Of a stretch of 64,000 nt of DNA, positions 44,401 through 55,437 are shown piece after piece (within the stretch, counting starts at the first letter, position 1; every line of letters begins with the position of its first letter). Both the position numbers and the translations under genes were made by a program. Under the pieces are notes generated by a model, which saw only the letters and a program-made list of their open reading frames with translations, did not search any database and was not told the DNA's origin. The DNA is taken from the NCBI GenBank assembly GCA_001939145.1, contig LSRX01000057.1, forward strand, positions 624,680 through 688,679, read 5' to 3'. Origin of the DNA: Symbiodinium microadriaticum (lineage: Eukaryota > Sar > Dinophyceae > Suessiales > Symbiodiniaceae).

Positions 44401-47400
44401 TAGAGGGGGAGCAGGCCCAGGCCCGGCCCCGGAAGTCCCGCTTTCGGTTTCAGGGTTTAGTGTTTCCGGTTTATAGGGCTTAGGCAGCGGCTTCGGATAT
44501 GGGCACAGCCAGAAGCAGCGGTTGAGCGACGCTGCCACGCGCGCGCAGGTGCCATCTTTGCATGGGAACACATGAACGTCTCCGGTGGCAATGTCACCAT
44601 CACGGAGTCTATGGCTTGGAAGAATGGAGGCAGCGGGGGAGTGGGTCGCTTTCTTGGTCCTGGAACAGGGGACGAGGGATCTCCCCCAAGAAGTGGCACG
44701 CAGAGCGTCATGGGCTCTGCAGTTTAGGGCGGAGGGTTCTTCGAGTTCAAGGCTTGAGAGGTTTGCAGGCAGATGCAACTGATTTCGGGCTGCGTGCAAC
44801 GTACGCTGTGAGGTTCTAGGAAGAAGGTTAGCTTGCATATCAAGGTCAGTTTGCATATCATTACCGGCTTTCTCGCCTGCAGAGCCGACAGTATAAGATC
44901 ATACCGGTAGCATGAGACATCTGGTCGATGCTTCAAGCCTGGACCCGATTCCCTTGCAATTACGTTGGTTAAGTTCAGAATGCTGGTGCGAGGTTAAAGC
45001 TATCAATCAGTATGTTCGCGAGTTCTGGTCGCGAAAGCTTTTGTAGAAGCTCCCAGCAGCTGGTGCTTCTTCAGTCTGTCATTTGGGTTCGCTAATGCTG
45101 CTCTGAAAGAAGTCATCCGATGTGTACTTCCAGGAAACCTGCTGTTCCGCCGAGTTGGCGGGCGTTGATCGCCACAGAGCTGTCATAGTGTTTTAGCGTA
45201 TTGCACGGCTGCAGCATTAATACTCAGTTGCTCATATCTCAGAATGTGCTTGTTAGATCTCCATTCGCACAAGAATCACTTTTGATTTGCGGTGGGGTTT
45301 CGCTTTCGGCTTCAGGGTTTGAGGGTTTCTGGTTTAGGGCTCAGGCAGCTGCTTCGGATTCGGGCACAGGTATAAGCAGCGGTTGTGCGACGTTGTCACA
45401 CGCACGCAGGTGCCATCCGTGCCGGGAACATGAACGTTGCCGGTGGTAAGGTGAGCATCAAAAATTCTACGGCTGCTTGGGCTGGAGGCAGCGGGGGAGT
45501 GGGTCGCTTTCTGGGTCATAGAACTGGGCACGAGGGATTCCCCCCAAGAAGTGGTACGCAGAGCGTCATTGGCTCTGCAGCTTTGGGGCGGAGGGTTCTT
45601 CGGGTGCAAGGCGTGAGAAGTTTGCAGGCAGATGCAACCCCTGCTGTAACGCAGCCAGTCATTTTTTTTAAAAGCAATGTTTGCGTGCTCTTCCGACCAG
45701 TGCATTTTTTTGCCCGAGCCAATTTGGCTACAGCATTGTAATTGTAATTGATAAAAGTTAAAGTGGTAGAAAGCAGGCCCTGGCAGAAATGTTGGTGTCG
45801 CGGGCTGGTTCTTCGGTGAATGCAGAGCATAAGCAGTGAGTCCATGATGGCCGAGGGCTGATTCCGGGTTCAAGGAAGAAAGTTAGCTTGCTTTTCAAGG
45901 TCAGCTTGCATATTATTACCGGCTTTCTGGCCTGGACAGCCGACGGTTTGAGATCATGCCGGCAGCGTGTCAGATCTGGTCGATACTTCAAGCCTGGACC
46001 CGATGCCGTTGCAATTACGTTGGTTAAGTTCAGAATGCTGGTGCGGGTTTCAAAGTATCAACCAGTACGCACACAAATTCTGGTCGTGAAATTAAAGCTT
46101 TTGTAGAAGCTCCCAGCAGCTGGTGCTTCTTCAGTCTGACATTTGTGTTCGCTAATGCTGCTCTGAAAGAAGTCATCCGATGTGTACTTCCAGGAAACCT
46201 GCTGTTCCGCCGAGTTGGCGGGCGTTGATCGCCACAGAGCTGTCATAGTGTTTTAGCGTATTGCACGGCTGCAGCATTAATACTCAGTTGCTCATATCTC
46301 AGAATGTGCTTGTTAGATCTCCATTCGCACAAGAATCACTTTTGATTTGCGGTGGGGTTTCGCTTTCGGCTTCAGGGTTTGAGGGTTTTTGGTTTAGGGC
46401 TCAGGCAGCTGCTTCGGATTCGGGCACAGGTATAAGCAGCGGTTGTGCGACGTTGTCACACGCACGCAGGTGCCATCCGTGCCGAGAACATGAACGTTGC
46501 CGGTGGTAACGTGAGCATCAAAAATTCCACGTCTTCGGATCGTGGAGGCAGCGGGGGAGTGGGTCGCTTTTTTGGGTCCTGGAACAGGGGACGAGGCATC
46601 CCCCCTGCCAAGAAGTGGCACGCAGCTTTGGGGCGGAGGGTTCTTCGGGTGCAAGGCTTGAGAGGTTTGCAGGCAGATGCAACTGATTTCGGGCTGAGTG
46701 CAACGTACGCTGTGAGGTTCTAGGAAGAAGGTTAGCTTGCATATCAAGGTCAGTTTGCATATCATTACCGGCTTTCTCGCCTGCAGAGCCGACAGTATAA
46801 GATCATACCGGTAGCATGAGACATCTGGTCGATGCTTCAAGCCTGGACCCGATTCCCTTGCAATTACGTTGGTTAAGTTCAGAATGCTGGTGCGAGGTTA
46901 AAGCTATCAATCAGTATGTTCGCGAGTTCTGGTCGCGAAAGCTTTTGTAGAAGCTCCCAGCAGCTGGTGCTTCTTCAGTCTGTCATTTGGGTTCGCTAAT
47001 GCTGCTCTGAAAGAAGTCATCCGATGTGTACTTCCAGGAAACCTGCGGTTCCGCCGAGTTGGCGGGCGGTGATCTCCACAGAGCTGTCATAGTGTTTTAG
47101 CGTATTGCACGGCTGCAGCATTAATACTCAGTTGCTCATATCTCAGAATATGCTTGTTAGATCTCCATTCGCACAAGAATCGGCTTAGAGTTGGCGGTGG
47201 GGTTTGCCCACGCAACTCGCAAGTTTGTTCGATCTCACACTCGTGTGTAGCGCGAGGATTATAGAGGGGACCAGGCCCAGGCTTGGCCCCGGAAGTCCCG
47301 CTTTCGGTTTCAGGTCGGATTCGGGCATAGGAAAAAGCAGCGGTTGAGCGACGCTGTCACACGCACGCAGGTGCCATCTATGCACAGAACATGGATGTCT

Positions 47401-49422
47401 CCGGTGGCAGCATGATCATCAAGGAGTCTTCGGCCATGAAGGAAGGAGGCAGCGGGGGAGTGGGTCGCTATCTTGGTCTTGGAACAGGAGGACGAGAGAT
47501 GTCCCCCAGAAGTGGCACGCAAAGCGTCATGGGCTATGCAGTTTGGGGGGGGAGGGTTCTTCGAGTTCAAGGCTTGAGAGGTTTGCAGGCAGATGCAGGC
47601 CGTGCTGTAGCGCAACAAGTCATAAGCAACGTTTAGGTGTTCAGTCTTCAAGGCGGAAACACGTTGGATGCATGATGCATTTGTGCGTCACTCCGCTGCT
47701 GATGGGCAGTCTTTCCCAACCGCAGTGCTCTCGCTGACTGTCTGTTGATGTTGGCACCTAGCCGCATCCTGAACAGAGCTTTCAAGCACCAGAAGCTCAT
47801 TGCAAATGCTTGTCTGTTGAAAATGTGTGGGAGCTCACTTGCACGGTTTCGCACATGAAATTAATCATTCAGATTTGTAGCCAGCGGCCAGCAGCCACGT
47901 CCACAGGTTGACTGTTGGCTCTGGAAGCCTGAAGTTTGAAGAAATTTTACGGCTGAGGGCTCTTCGAGTTAACCTTGATACAAGCTGAGAGCTTTCGGGG
48001 CAACACGTAGCCCAGTATTTGGAGCAACTTCTGCCATTTGCGAGCACTTGCTGAGCCCTGTCGGGAGCTCCCGAGAAACGATCCGCCCAGAAACTAGGGA
48101 ATCTGACAGGGTTGATTCTATAAGCATCACCCGCAGACCTGCAACAGTTCGACCCCCAACTCGAGAAAACTTTGAACGAGCCTTCTTGTACTTTGGGTAC
48201 TGCGGCGGTTGCTTGTTGCAAGAGCTCTGTCGCAGCCTAATCCTGCCGCCGCGAGCCGATCGAAGTTCATCCTTTGGACTTTTTGTCTCGTGGCTAGCGG
48301 TTAGTTCACAGGCTGAATCTCCTCCGTGCGTGCTGCATTGGCTGGAAACATTTGGCCGTGGTATCGTGAAACGAAGACCAAGGGGTCAAGCTGCAAACGT
48401 GCCGAACTTTCAGTGAATGACCGTCGGGAAGGTGCTGCTTCCTCGACCCAATCGGCATATCCACACCTGCCCTGCCCTGAAGGCTGCATTTACACTTGGA
48501 ACGATTTCACGCAGTCCGGCGGCGCGGTGAGCCTTGAGGGCTGCAAAGCCCTTCGCGAAGGAGGCACCGGGCCCGGGTTTCTAGGAGTCCTGAGGCTTTT
48601 CGGATGCTTTGAGCCGCTGGCATGCTGCTGATTCGTTTGATGGGAGCGTTTCCACGGCAAGGTGGCATTTTCTCGCATGGCAACAGTACGATGGACGAGA
48701 TGGCCACGCTGACCATCGGGGACTCCCAAGCGGATAAAGGCGGATGCATCATGACGACGTGGATCAAGAACAAGGCGGGGGTTCAAAACCTTGGACGCTG
48801 GAAGCTTCCCTTTGCCATGTTTCTCTCCGCCCTCTAACCCTTCCCCCGGTGGAAGACGACTAGGATGTTGATCGGATGTCTTGTACAGGGATTGTTGAAC
48901 CTACCTTTTGTGCGCATGGCATGGTGCGGAGAGGCCCGAGGGCTGCACGTATTCAACTGCTCTGCCGCGAGCCACGGCGGCTGTGTCTACGTGAAAGCCA
49001 GGGCCGAGCTCGCTGCCCCGCTGTCTTTGAGCGGCTGCACAGCCAAAGGCACGGGTGGCGGCATCTACGCCCAAGGAAAGCTCGTGGCGCCGCAGATCAG
49101 CTGCAGCCATTGCCACGCGACGACTTCAGGCTGCCTGCATATCGAGTCTGGCGAGGCAAGCATCGAAAGCCTGATGCTTCACAGCGGCTCAGGGCTCGTT
49201 CCAGCATCTCCAAGCCTTGTTGCCGCTGGAGATGATGCGAACGTGACGCTTGGCACAGTGGACTGCCGCGAAGCGCCCAGCTGCACCCTGGCTGTCGCGC
49301 CGATGCAGCTGGCAGGGCTCCTGTGTCAGCGAGGAGAGAGCCGCCAATCCCTGGCAGACAACGATGGCACTGCGTGCCGCGAATGCCCAACGGGACAGAT
49401 CCGCCTCGGTGCGGTGGACAAG
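41357..49422 (+). CDS. Copy C of the beta-helix / membrane protein gene, 5' part (3' part outside window)
   Basis: Signal peptide, exons 2-4, five mini-exons, the two following coils and the large junction exon are all present with correct lengths and phases, with no stop or frameshift seen. The gene is cut 0.36 kb after its last visible exon by the retrotransposon, which lies in the intron where A has AT microsatellites and on the same strand. If the membrane exons follow downstream, this intron would be at least 14 kb. It is partial within this window. Confidence 0.7.
42209..42262 (+). CDS. Copy C exon 2
   Basis: 54 bp, phase 0-0, VGLPKCSDGILQLDGVYE; one Gly of the GG pair is Asp. Confidence 0.72.
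42633..42672 (+). CDS. Copy C exon 3
   Basis: 40 bp, phase 0 to 1, VKEQEEVLVEGTS. Confidence 0.65.
42752..43042 (+). CDS. Copy C exon 4: long beta-helix exon
   Basis: 291 bp, phase 1-1, with VRFQGNLVFAGQL, GGCLHVDGDAELLGGR and LLLRECSARKGRG. Donor CGGAG|GC. Confidence 0.82.
43647..43721 (+). CDS. Copy C mini-exon 1 (75 bp)
   Basis: Phase 1-1. Opens GAIRAGNMDVTGG, continues SVSIRES, closes KAGQG. Confidence 0.8.
44549..44629 (+). CDS. Copy C mini-exon 2 (81 bp)
   Basis: Phase 1-1. Opens GAIFAWEHMNVSGG, continues NVTITES, closes MAWKNG. Confidence 0.8.
45410..45487 (+). CDS. Copy C mini-exon 3 (78 bp)
   Basis: Phase 1-1. Opens GAIRAGNMNVAGG, continues KVSIKNS, closes TAAWAG. Confidence 0.8.
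46470..46547 (+). CDS. Copy C mini-exon 4 (78 bp)
   Basis: Phase 1-1. Opens GAIRAENMNVAGG, continues NVSIKNS, closes TSSDRG. Its repeat is nearly identical to that of mini-exon 3 for about 360 bp upstream (offset 1,060). Confidence 0.8.
47371..47448 (+). CDS. Copy C mini-exon 5 (78 bp)
   Basis: Phase 1-1. Opens GAIYAQNMDVSGG, continues SMIIKES, closes SAMKEG. Confidence 0.8.
48483..48563 (+). CDS. Copy C exon: GCIY-type coil
   Basis: 81 bp, phase 1-1, CIYTWNDFTQSGGAVSLEG then a Cys-containing end. Confidence 0.77.
48662..48745 (+). CDS. Copy C exon: GGIFS-type coil
   Basis: 84 bp, phase 1-1, GGIFSHGNSTMDEMATLTI, ending ADKGG. The last base before the GC donor is T instead of G. Confidence 0.76.
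48941..49422 (+). CDS. Copy C exon: large junction exon
   Basis: 482 bp, phase 1 to 0, the same length as in A. Contains GLHVFNCSAASHGGCVYVK, GTGGGIYAQGKLV, CSHCHATTSGCLHIESGEA and CRECPTGQIRLGAVDK before the GC donor. Confidence 0.8.
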
Positions 49423-49747
49423 GCTCGGTTGTGTTTGGGGAGCCAGTCGGGTACCGTTAATTAATTACAGAGTGCTGTCGTCAGAGGCGCTTGCGCTTTG
49501 TGCGTTTTGTCCCGGCAGCACGGCGAAGCAGCACGACTTGGAACTTTGAAACGAGAAATGAGAATCAAACGTCTCCGAGTTCATCCACTGTGAGATCACT
49601 CCAAACACGGAGCTCGAAGTCGGAAGTCCATCAACTCAAATGGGTAGTACCTTATAACCTATCAGAACCTACTTTGTTGTGCAGCTATCCCTTTGAACCC
49701 AATATTGGGCTTTATGATAAGAACCTACAAGTCTGCAAGAAATGGTG

Positions 49748-49779
<32 letters not shown>
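49423..49779. other. Copy C intron remnant ending in (TA)n
   Basis: Matches the A intron at 11,521-11,830 (TCAAACGTCTCCGAGTTCAT block) and then ends in about 30 bp of TA at 49,750-49,779, directly abutting the retrotransposon 5' end. Confidence 0.85.
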
Positions 49780-49782
<3 letters not shown>

Positions 49783-50038
49783 CTCAGAATACGCCGTCAG
49801 GAGGCGATCGCTCTGCCCCAGCACCCACAGGTGCGACTTTTTCCCGGCACTCCCAGCCATAGGACTGCTTAGGGGACCTTCCTCGCCCTCCTGGCATCGT
49901 CGTGCCCGCGCACGACGCTCTGGCACAAGGGCCCTGCTACGTCGCGGACTTCCTGTTTCATTTCGACGTCTGGCTGCCCTCGCGTGTCACCACGCGACAG
50001 CACCACAACAACGGCTGCAGCTACGGTGGCTAGCAGGA
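49780..50038 (+). other. Retrotransposon 5' leader
   Basis: GC-rich leader before the ORF1 ATG with no recognisable gene. It may hold the internal promoter, but no motif was identified. Confidence 0.55.
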
Positions 50039-51151
50039 ATGGGTCGAGGACGACGTCAACCCCAGCCACAATGGGACGGCCAGGACAGCAGGGCCGATGG
50101 GCGTGGCTACGATGGGTACAAGCTCTGGCGTGGTGCCAAGTCTCCCTCGGCTCCTGCTGCACGCCCCAGAGCGCCGTGGAAAGCCGATGCCCGGGCGTCC
50201 ACCCTGGACATCCCCAGCTACTCCTCGATGACCTTGCCGCGTTCGGCGGGTTCGGCTCTAACTGGAGCGGTTGTGGAAATCGCCGACGGGGACGAGCAGC
50301 TAGTTCCTTCAGTGCAAACAGCCCTGAATGGGGCCAGAAAGGCCGAGCAGCGTGTGGCACGCCTAAAGCAGGCGCATGCAGAGAGCATCGAGAAGCACAA
50401 GCTCTGGGAGACGAAGATGAAGGAATCCTTCCGAAGCGAGCGTGGCCGTGCCTTGAAGGACCAGGAAAGGATTCTAAGGGAGCTCTCCGAAGCAGAAGCG
50501 GTGCAGAATGCTGCTCGGACCACCCTGTGAGCTGTGGCCTACAACATGGAGCACGGCGTTCCTCAGGACGTGGCCATGGAGGATGTTCCCTCCGCCGATG
50601 CTGTCTTCGACTCCTGGGCTACGGAAGAACGCACAGACTCAATGGCAGTATTGCGGAGAGCCTTGGCCTCGGATATCACGCCGGTCAGGCCCACCGCGGC
50701 TGCCCCTCGCACGCCGACTTTGCCGAGTTCCATGCTGGCCATGTCTGCTACGCCTCCGGCTATCGTCGACCCCTACCAGGCTGCACGGACTCCAGTGGCA
50801 TCAGCAAGGCCAGGTCTGCCGTCACCGGGAGTCCCCCTGCAAGCTCCTGTGGACCCTGGGCAGCCGCCGGGACCGGTCGGCCTTACTTCGGAGCCATTGC
50901 CGGCGCACGACTCGGCGGTTCCTACTGGATATGGGCCGAGTCCTCCTTTGCACGACCGCCTGACAAGACGCCGTGCTCTGGAGCCTTTCGGGCGTGCAAG
51001 AGCGGAGGAAGGGGAAGAAAATCCCAGGATAGCGACGCTGGCCGAGGCACACTGGCTGCAGGCAGGAGTATCCAGATCTTGGAAGACGACTCCGACGAGT
51101 TGGACACTGCTGCCACAAGCGGCAATGCTGGAGATCCTGCTTAGTGGCTGA
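50039..51151 (+). pseudogene. Retrotransposon ORF1, coiled-coil protein, one in-frame TGA
   Basis: Starts at ATG 50,039 and runs in one frame for about 370 codons to TGA at 51,149, interrupted by a single TGA at 50,528-50,530. The first half has a basic Gly/Gln-rich start, a YKLWRGAKSPSAP motif, and a clear heptad-rich segment from about residue 95 to 155 (containing RKAEQRVARLKQAHAESIEK and LKDQERILRELSEAEAVQ) that should form a coiled coil, as in many LINE ORF1 proteins. The second half is Pro/Ala-rich. A 386-codon open frame on the same strand in another phase is a shadow: its composition is unlike a protein and it lacks the heptads. The TGA could come from CGA by deamination (inference). 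The end overlaps the ORF2 frame by 8 bp. Confidence 0.65.
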
Positions 51152-52917
51152 TCCCCAACTGACAGCGAGACACTCGAGCTTCCCTGACCCGCCCCTTTCT
51201 GGAGTCTGCTTCGCAGACGTCGAGAGAGGTGGTGGCGATGGCGGTTTCTGGTGTTCTCACCGTTGGTTGCAGGATCAGTCGGATGTCTCTGAGCCCCCCA
51301 GGCGACTGAAAGCGTGTATAGGTTTTTCTGTACAGAGGGCTGTACAGTTTTTCCTGCCTGAAGCTTCTGGATTCGTCTGTAAGGCACTGCCGCAGCCAAT
51401 GCCCCTCCAGTTCCGGGCTTTGGTTCCCACCCCTTTTCTCAATTATCTGCCGTTGGCACTACTGAATGCGTGTTGTGGGCAAACTGTACAGTCTGAGTGG
51501 CTTCTTGTACAGTGTTCTGCACAGATTTTGCTTCCCCGGCCAAGGCCTCGAATCTGCCCTTTTGAGGTTGGTGCTGTTCTTCAGTGTGCCCTTCAGTGTG
51601 GACTTCCTGGTCTTTTTGGACTTCTGCCACCACACGCGCTGCAGCCTGCAATCTCCGCGGCACTGCCTCCATGTTCAGGTTCCTCCTTCTCTGTCCTCAG
51701 GCTTCTGTCCCCGTGGGCTCAGGCTTTGCAGTTTTTGGTTTTCACTGCTGAGCGCCTGGCGCCACACTCGACCTTGCCTTTTGTGCACAGTGCCTTGGGC
51801 TGCGAGGGCCCACCACTCCAGGCGCTTCTCTCATTTTCACACCACCGGGCAATTCGTTTGCCAGGGGAGTTTTCGGGGTTGATAGGGGTTGTTTTGGCCA
51901 GGGGCCTAAGAGAGGTATCGGTGGCTCTGGGACCTCCTCCTTGCCTGCTCCCCTTCCCCCAGCATACGGTGTTGAACCCTGTTGGTTCCACCATTTCTTC
52001 CTCTACACAGAGGAAAGCTACGGGCCCCGTAGTCCCTCTAGGAGCTCCTCGGCCCCCTTTCCCGTTCCCCATTTTCGGTTCTAATCCCACCAGTGCCCAG
52101 GCACAAGTGCAGACGGAGGATTGGCTTACTCCATGCTTTCCTTTTGACGGTCGCAGCGAGCCTAGCCATGTCAGCCTCCCTCTTTCTGCAACATCATGTC
52201 AATTCTGCAGGGGCCAAAGAGAGACATCGGTGGCTCTGGGGTCTCCTCCTGCAAACGACTTTTCTTCCCTGATGTGGGGTCTCGTCCTGATCTGTGTTGT
52301 GCAGGGCGGTAGTCTTGCTGCCGCTTTCCTGGTTACAACCGCAGCTATACACCTGCTTGTGCTTTGGCGCATGCTTCTCAGCGCCATTCCTGGGGGACGT
52401 TCGCCCCTTAAAAGCCTGCTGTGCGTGCCTTGTGCCAAGGTGCCCACAGCCCTGGTTTTGCCATGGGGCTACGCCTGCCGACCAGCTTGTGCAGGTATAG
52501 CCAAACCAAGAGCCCGCTGCGTTGTTCCCGGTCGACGCCCGCCCCCTTTTTGGTTTAGGGTTCTTGTCCTTTTGGGTTCCCTGCCTGTGCCAATCTGGGC
52601 TGTGCCGCAGGATGTCGCCTCAGCGCTCACGGAAGCTCATGCAGTGTTTGCCCCTGATCCCGCCCTCTCAGGATCAGACCCGGCACCCAGTGCCTCCCCC
52701 AGTGACCGCGTAGCCAGTCATCCTGATTCACTGCGCAGTGCACCTTGCCCCGAAGACTTGCCGGCGCCTGACCACACCTCAGCTGGGTCTTCCCGGGATG
52801 TATCTGCCTATGCCTACCGCGCAGCAGTTGAGGCTGACATTGCCACACAAGGCTCCTCGAGCTGCCTGCAAGCCCAACCGGGCCTTTGCCTTTTGTCCCC
52901 AGGCATTAATGTCCCGG
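51144..52917 (+). other. ORF2 N-terminal Leu/Pro/Cys-rich region, uncertain coding status
   Basis: Open frame continuous with ORF2 but with biased composition and hydrophobic runs (for example LLVLWRMLLSAI and FRVLVLLGSLPVPIWAV). It may be genuine coding, a long leader, or a segment captured from elsewhere. Two partial direct repeats around GAGGTATCGGTGGCTCTGGG (51,912) and GACATCGGTGGCTCTGGGG (52,223) lie inside. Confidence 0.45.
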
Positions 52918-53890
52918 CACGAGTTACGTTGTGTGTACCTGGTCATAGGCTGATCACTTCAGAGATCATTTTGACTCTCCCAGCCACCCTGGAGCATTTC
53001 ATCGATCGTGTCTATGAGGCTGCGCCAACACCGCTTGATGACTGTTGGAATAAGCTCATCCCAGCGATGCCACAATTGAGTGACAGTGCTGCGACGCTGC
53101 TTGTTGCTCCACATTGGTTCAAACATGCAGGCCTTGCCACGGTTCTCTTCGATGCCCGGTCCATGACAGGTAAGGTTTTTGCAGAGGTGCTGCCCAACCA
53201 CACAAGCCTTGATTCCATCTGCAGAATTGTAGGACCTTCGGTAATTTCTCCGTTTGAGGTTTTTGTTGCCGGCAGTCTGCAGCCCATCCAACCAGGGCAA
53301 GAGGTCCACCTTGAAGAAGGCGACACTCTGTGCCTCGCTCCTGCACGGCACTTGCCACTTTGGGGACCTTCTCTCATGCGCTCTTTGCAACAGCCAACGC
53401 CGTGGCTGAGCATGGACCCAGTTCCCGTAACTGCCCGAGCTCTCTGTGTACTCATTCTACATGAGTCTGGCAAGTACCTGTTCAGCGATCTAGTACAGTG
53501 TGATTAGCAAAACTGTTTGCGCGTCACGCACTTTGTGGGAGTGGAGATGTCGGAATCAAGGGTGGTGTCCGCTTTCGACCTCACCTCCTACGTTTACCAC
53601 GGGACCCCAGTGCGGGGCATCCTTGCGGTGCTAGGGCGCAGCACTGAGCGTGACCAACAAAACCGCCCCCTTCCGGCAGTCCTTTTCCTCGACAGCTGCC
53701 CGGTTGGGCAAGATGTGAACTTCTGCGTGCTCGACCACTATCATGTGTCACGCGAGTTCCTCCAAGGCTACGTGAGGTGTCCTACCCCACCCGGCCACAG
53801 GCTGGCCGTCATGGGGGGACAGTTAAGGGGTAACGGGTTCGACTTTCATAGTGGCGAGGTCTTGACACTAGCCTTCCTTCCTGTCGAGCA
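52918..53890 (+). other. ORF2 module 1 (split by TAG at 53,505)
   Basis: First copy of a repeated module. The opening half has LCVPGHRLITSEI, then VLFDARSMTGKVFAEVLPNH, VFVAGSLQPIQPGQ and VHLEEGDTLCLAP. The closing half has VLFLDSCPVGQDVNFCV, CPTPPGHRLAVMGG and FHSGEVLTLAFLP. Hairpin-helix-strand-hairpin order with a final GD[TV] strand is reminiscent of ubiquitin-like folds (inference). Confidence 0.6.
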
Positions 53891-54449
53891 AGGCGGATCT
53901 GAAGCAGGTGAATCCGAGCCCGATGGGTCTGATGACCCTTTCGACCCATCCGATGATGGCTATGGGTCAGAGGAGTCCACCAGATCTCGCTCACGCCATC
54001 GGGATGTCTCCCTCTCGAAAGTTAGTGGAGACAGCTCATACCAAAGCCACTTGCCCGCACCGTCTGACCCCAACGAGTCTTACCGGAAGCAGAGTCTGGC
54101 TCTGTGTTGCATGCTGACACCGCCTACGTCTCCGCTTCTTGAGACATGCACCTTCGGTGGATCTGGTGTACTCAATTTTACGATTCGGTTTGGGTGTAAG
54201 CTGACCGCAGCCAGCTCTGTTCTTACTTGCCCTTATGCACTGGAAGGTGAGGGGCCTCCCCGCCTGGCGGCCAAGCTTGGCGACGCACCCCCACTGCACA
54301 CTTCGCTCCGCAACCTTGGCAGTGGTGAAGGTCCTCCTAGACTGCCAGATATTCGTGATTTGGGCGACCGCTCACCAGCGCGCGAGCAGCCGCCAGATCT
54401 CTTCGTTGAAGCGCCTGATTTTCTTGAAGACCCTGTGCCAGCCCCCAGG

Positions 54450-55437
54450 CTTCGAGGTCTTTTTGTGGTGCTCTGCGAGGACTATCGTCCCGAGGTGATC
54501 CCCTTAAACTTCTGGTTGCCTGTGGCCCAATTTCAGGTCCTGCGCGAAGTGCAAGCCATGCGTTTGCCCGATGTTCGGCAATATTTTCCGCGATTGCTTG
54601 ATGTAAGGCCCCAGCCCTGCGCCAGTTTTGCCGTGTTGATTGGAATCACTGGCACACCAGGGCCCTTCAGAGATGTTGTTTTCGACTGCAGGGCCGTAGG
54701 CGGTTTTGTCTTCGCGGGACATGCTGATGCAGAAGCCAACCGAACCGAGCTTCTTGCCATCGCAGGTTTTGCGCACCGCATTGATGCGGACGTATGGGTG
54801 CCATCCTCTCGAGGCCCTTTGCAAGAAAGACAGCCGGCGTACCTGGACTTCGGAGCACTGGTGTCCATTGCCCCTAGGGGAATTTTACCTCCTCGCTTTG
54901 CGCCACTTGCCGAGATGCTGAGACGTCCAGAAGACTGGAACACGCGTGCTGAGGTTCCTTTTGCCTCGGATCCAGGGCTATGGCTGTTAACAGACGAGGG
55001 GTCGTGCTTTCACCCGCTCCCCGCCGGGGCAAGCCGCATCCCCAGGGAGGTACTTGCCGATAGTCTCGGCTATGATAGAGAGCGACTTGTGGCTGTCGCG
55101 CCGTACCCTCAGCTCCGAAGCCTGTGCATCAGAGGAGTTGCTGCATCTGCCGTTCTTGTTGCCACACAGTGTCTGCCTTGCTCCACTGAAGCCGAGCCCA
55201 GAGCCTGCATTATCATTGTTGACTTGCGGCCCCTGCAGCTAGGCGTCACCTGGAGGCTTGTACACAGAGGCATCTTTTCCTTGCAGTACTTCGCTGAGGA
55301 CCTCGACTACCCTTGCCCCGAGGGTTTTCAGCTCATTGCCGAGGGAGCCCCACGCATTCACTCAAGGCCAGGGGTTGTGTTACACGTTGTTGAGGGTTCC
55401 CGTATTACCGTGGCATGTGTCCCTATCCCTCCGGGGA
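54450..55437 (+). other. ORF2 module 2
   Basis: Second copy: GLFVVLCEDYRPEVIPL, VVFDCRAVGGFVFAG and VLREVQAMRLPDV in the opening half; IIVDLRPLQLGVTWRL, CPEGFQLIAEGAPRI and VEGSRITVACVPIP in the closing half. It is intact in one frame. Confidence 0.65.

Larger units (their letters stand above)
43250..47640 (+). repeat. Copy C mini-exon array: five ~0.9-1.06 kb repeats
   Basis: Five repeats with mini-exons at 43,647, 44,549, 45,410, 46,470 and 47,371. Repeats 3 and 4 share a long near-identical tract at offset 1,060 (about 45,100-45,470 against 46,160-46,530). Confidence 0.9.
40300..49779 (+). repeat. Tandem gene unit C, 5' part, cut by retrotransposon
   Basis: Third copy, collinear with A and B up to the intron after the large beta-helix exon, where a (TA)n tract leads straight into the retrotransposon. 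The unit lacks about 200 bp present in A at roughly 1,005-1,216. The rest of the unit (cysteine-rich and membrane exons) must lie beyond the window if the gene is still whole. Confidence 0.9.

Noticed and set aside
49984..51144. 386-codon open frame overlapping ORF1
   Set aside because: Wrong phase: the heptad coiled-coil lies in the frame starting at 50,039, and this frame has Gly/Arg/Cys/Ser-rich composition without domains.
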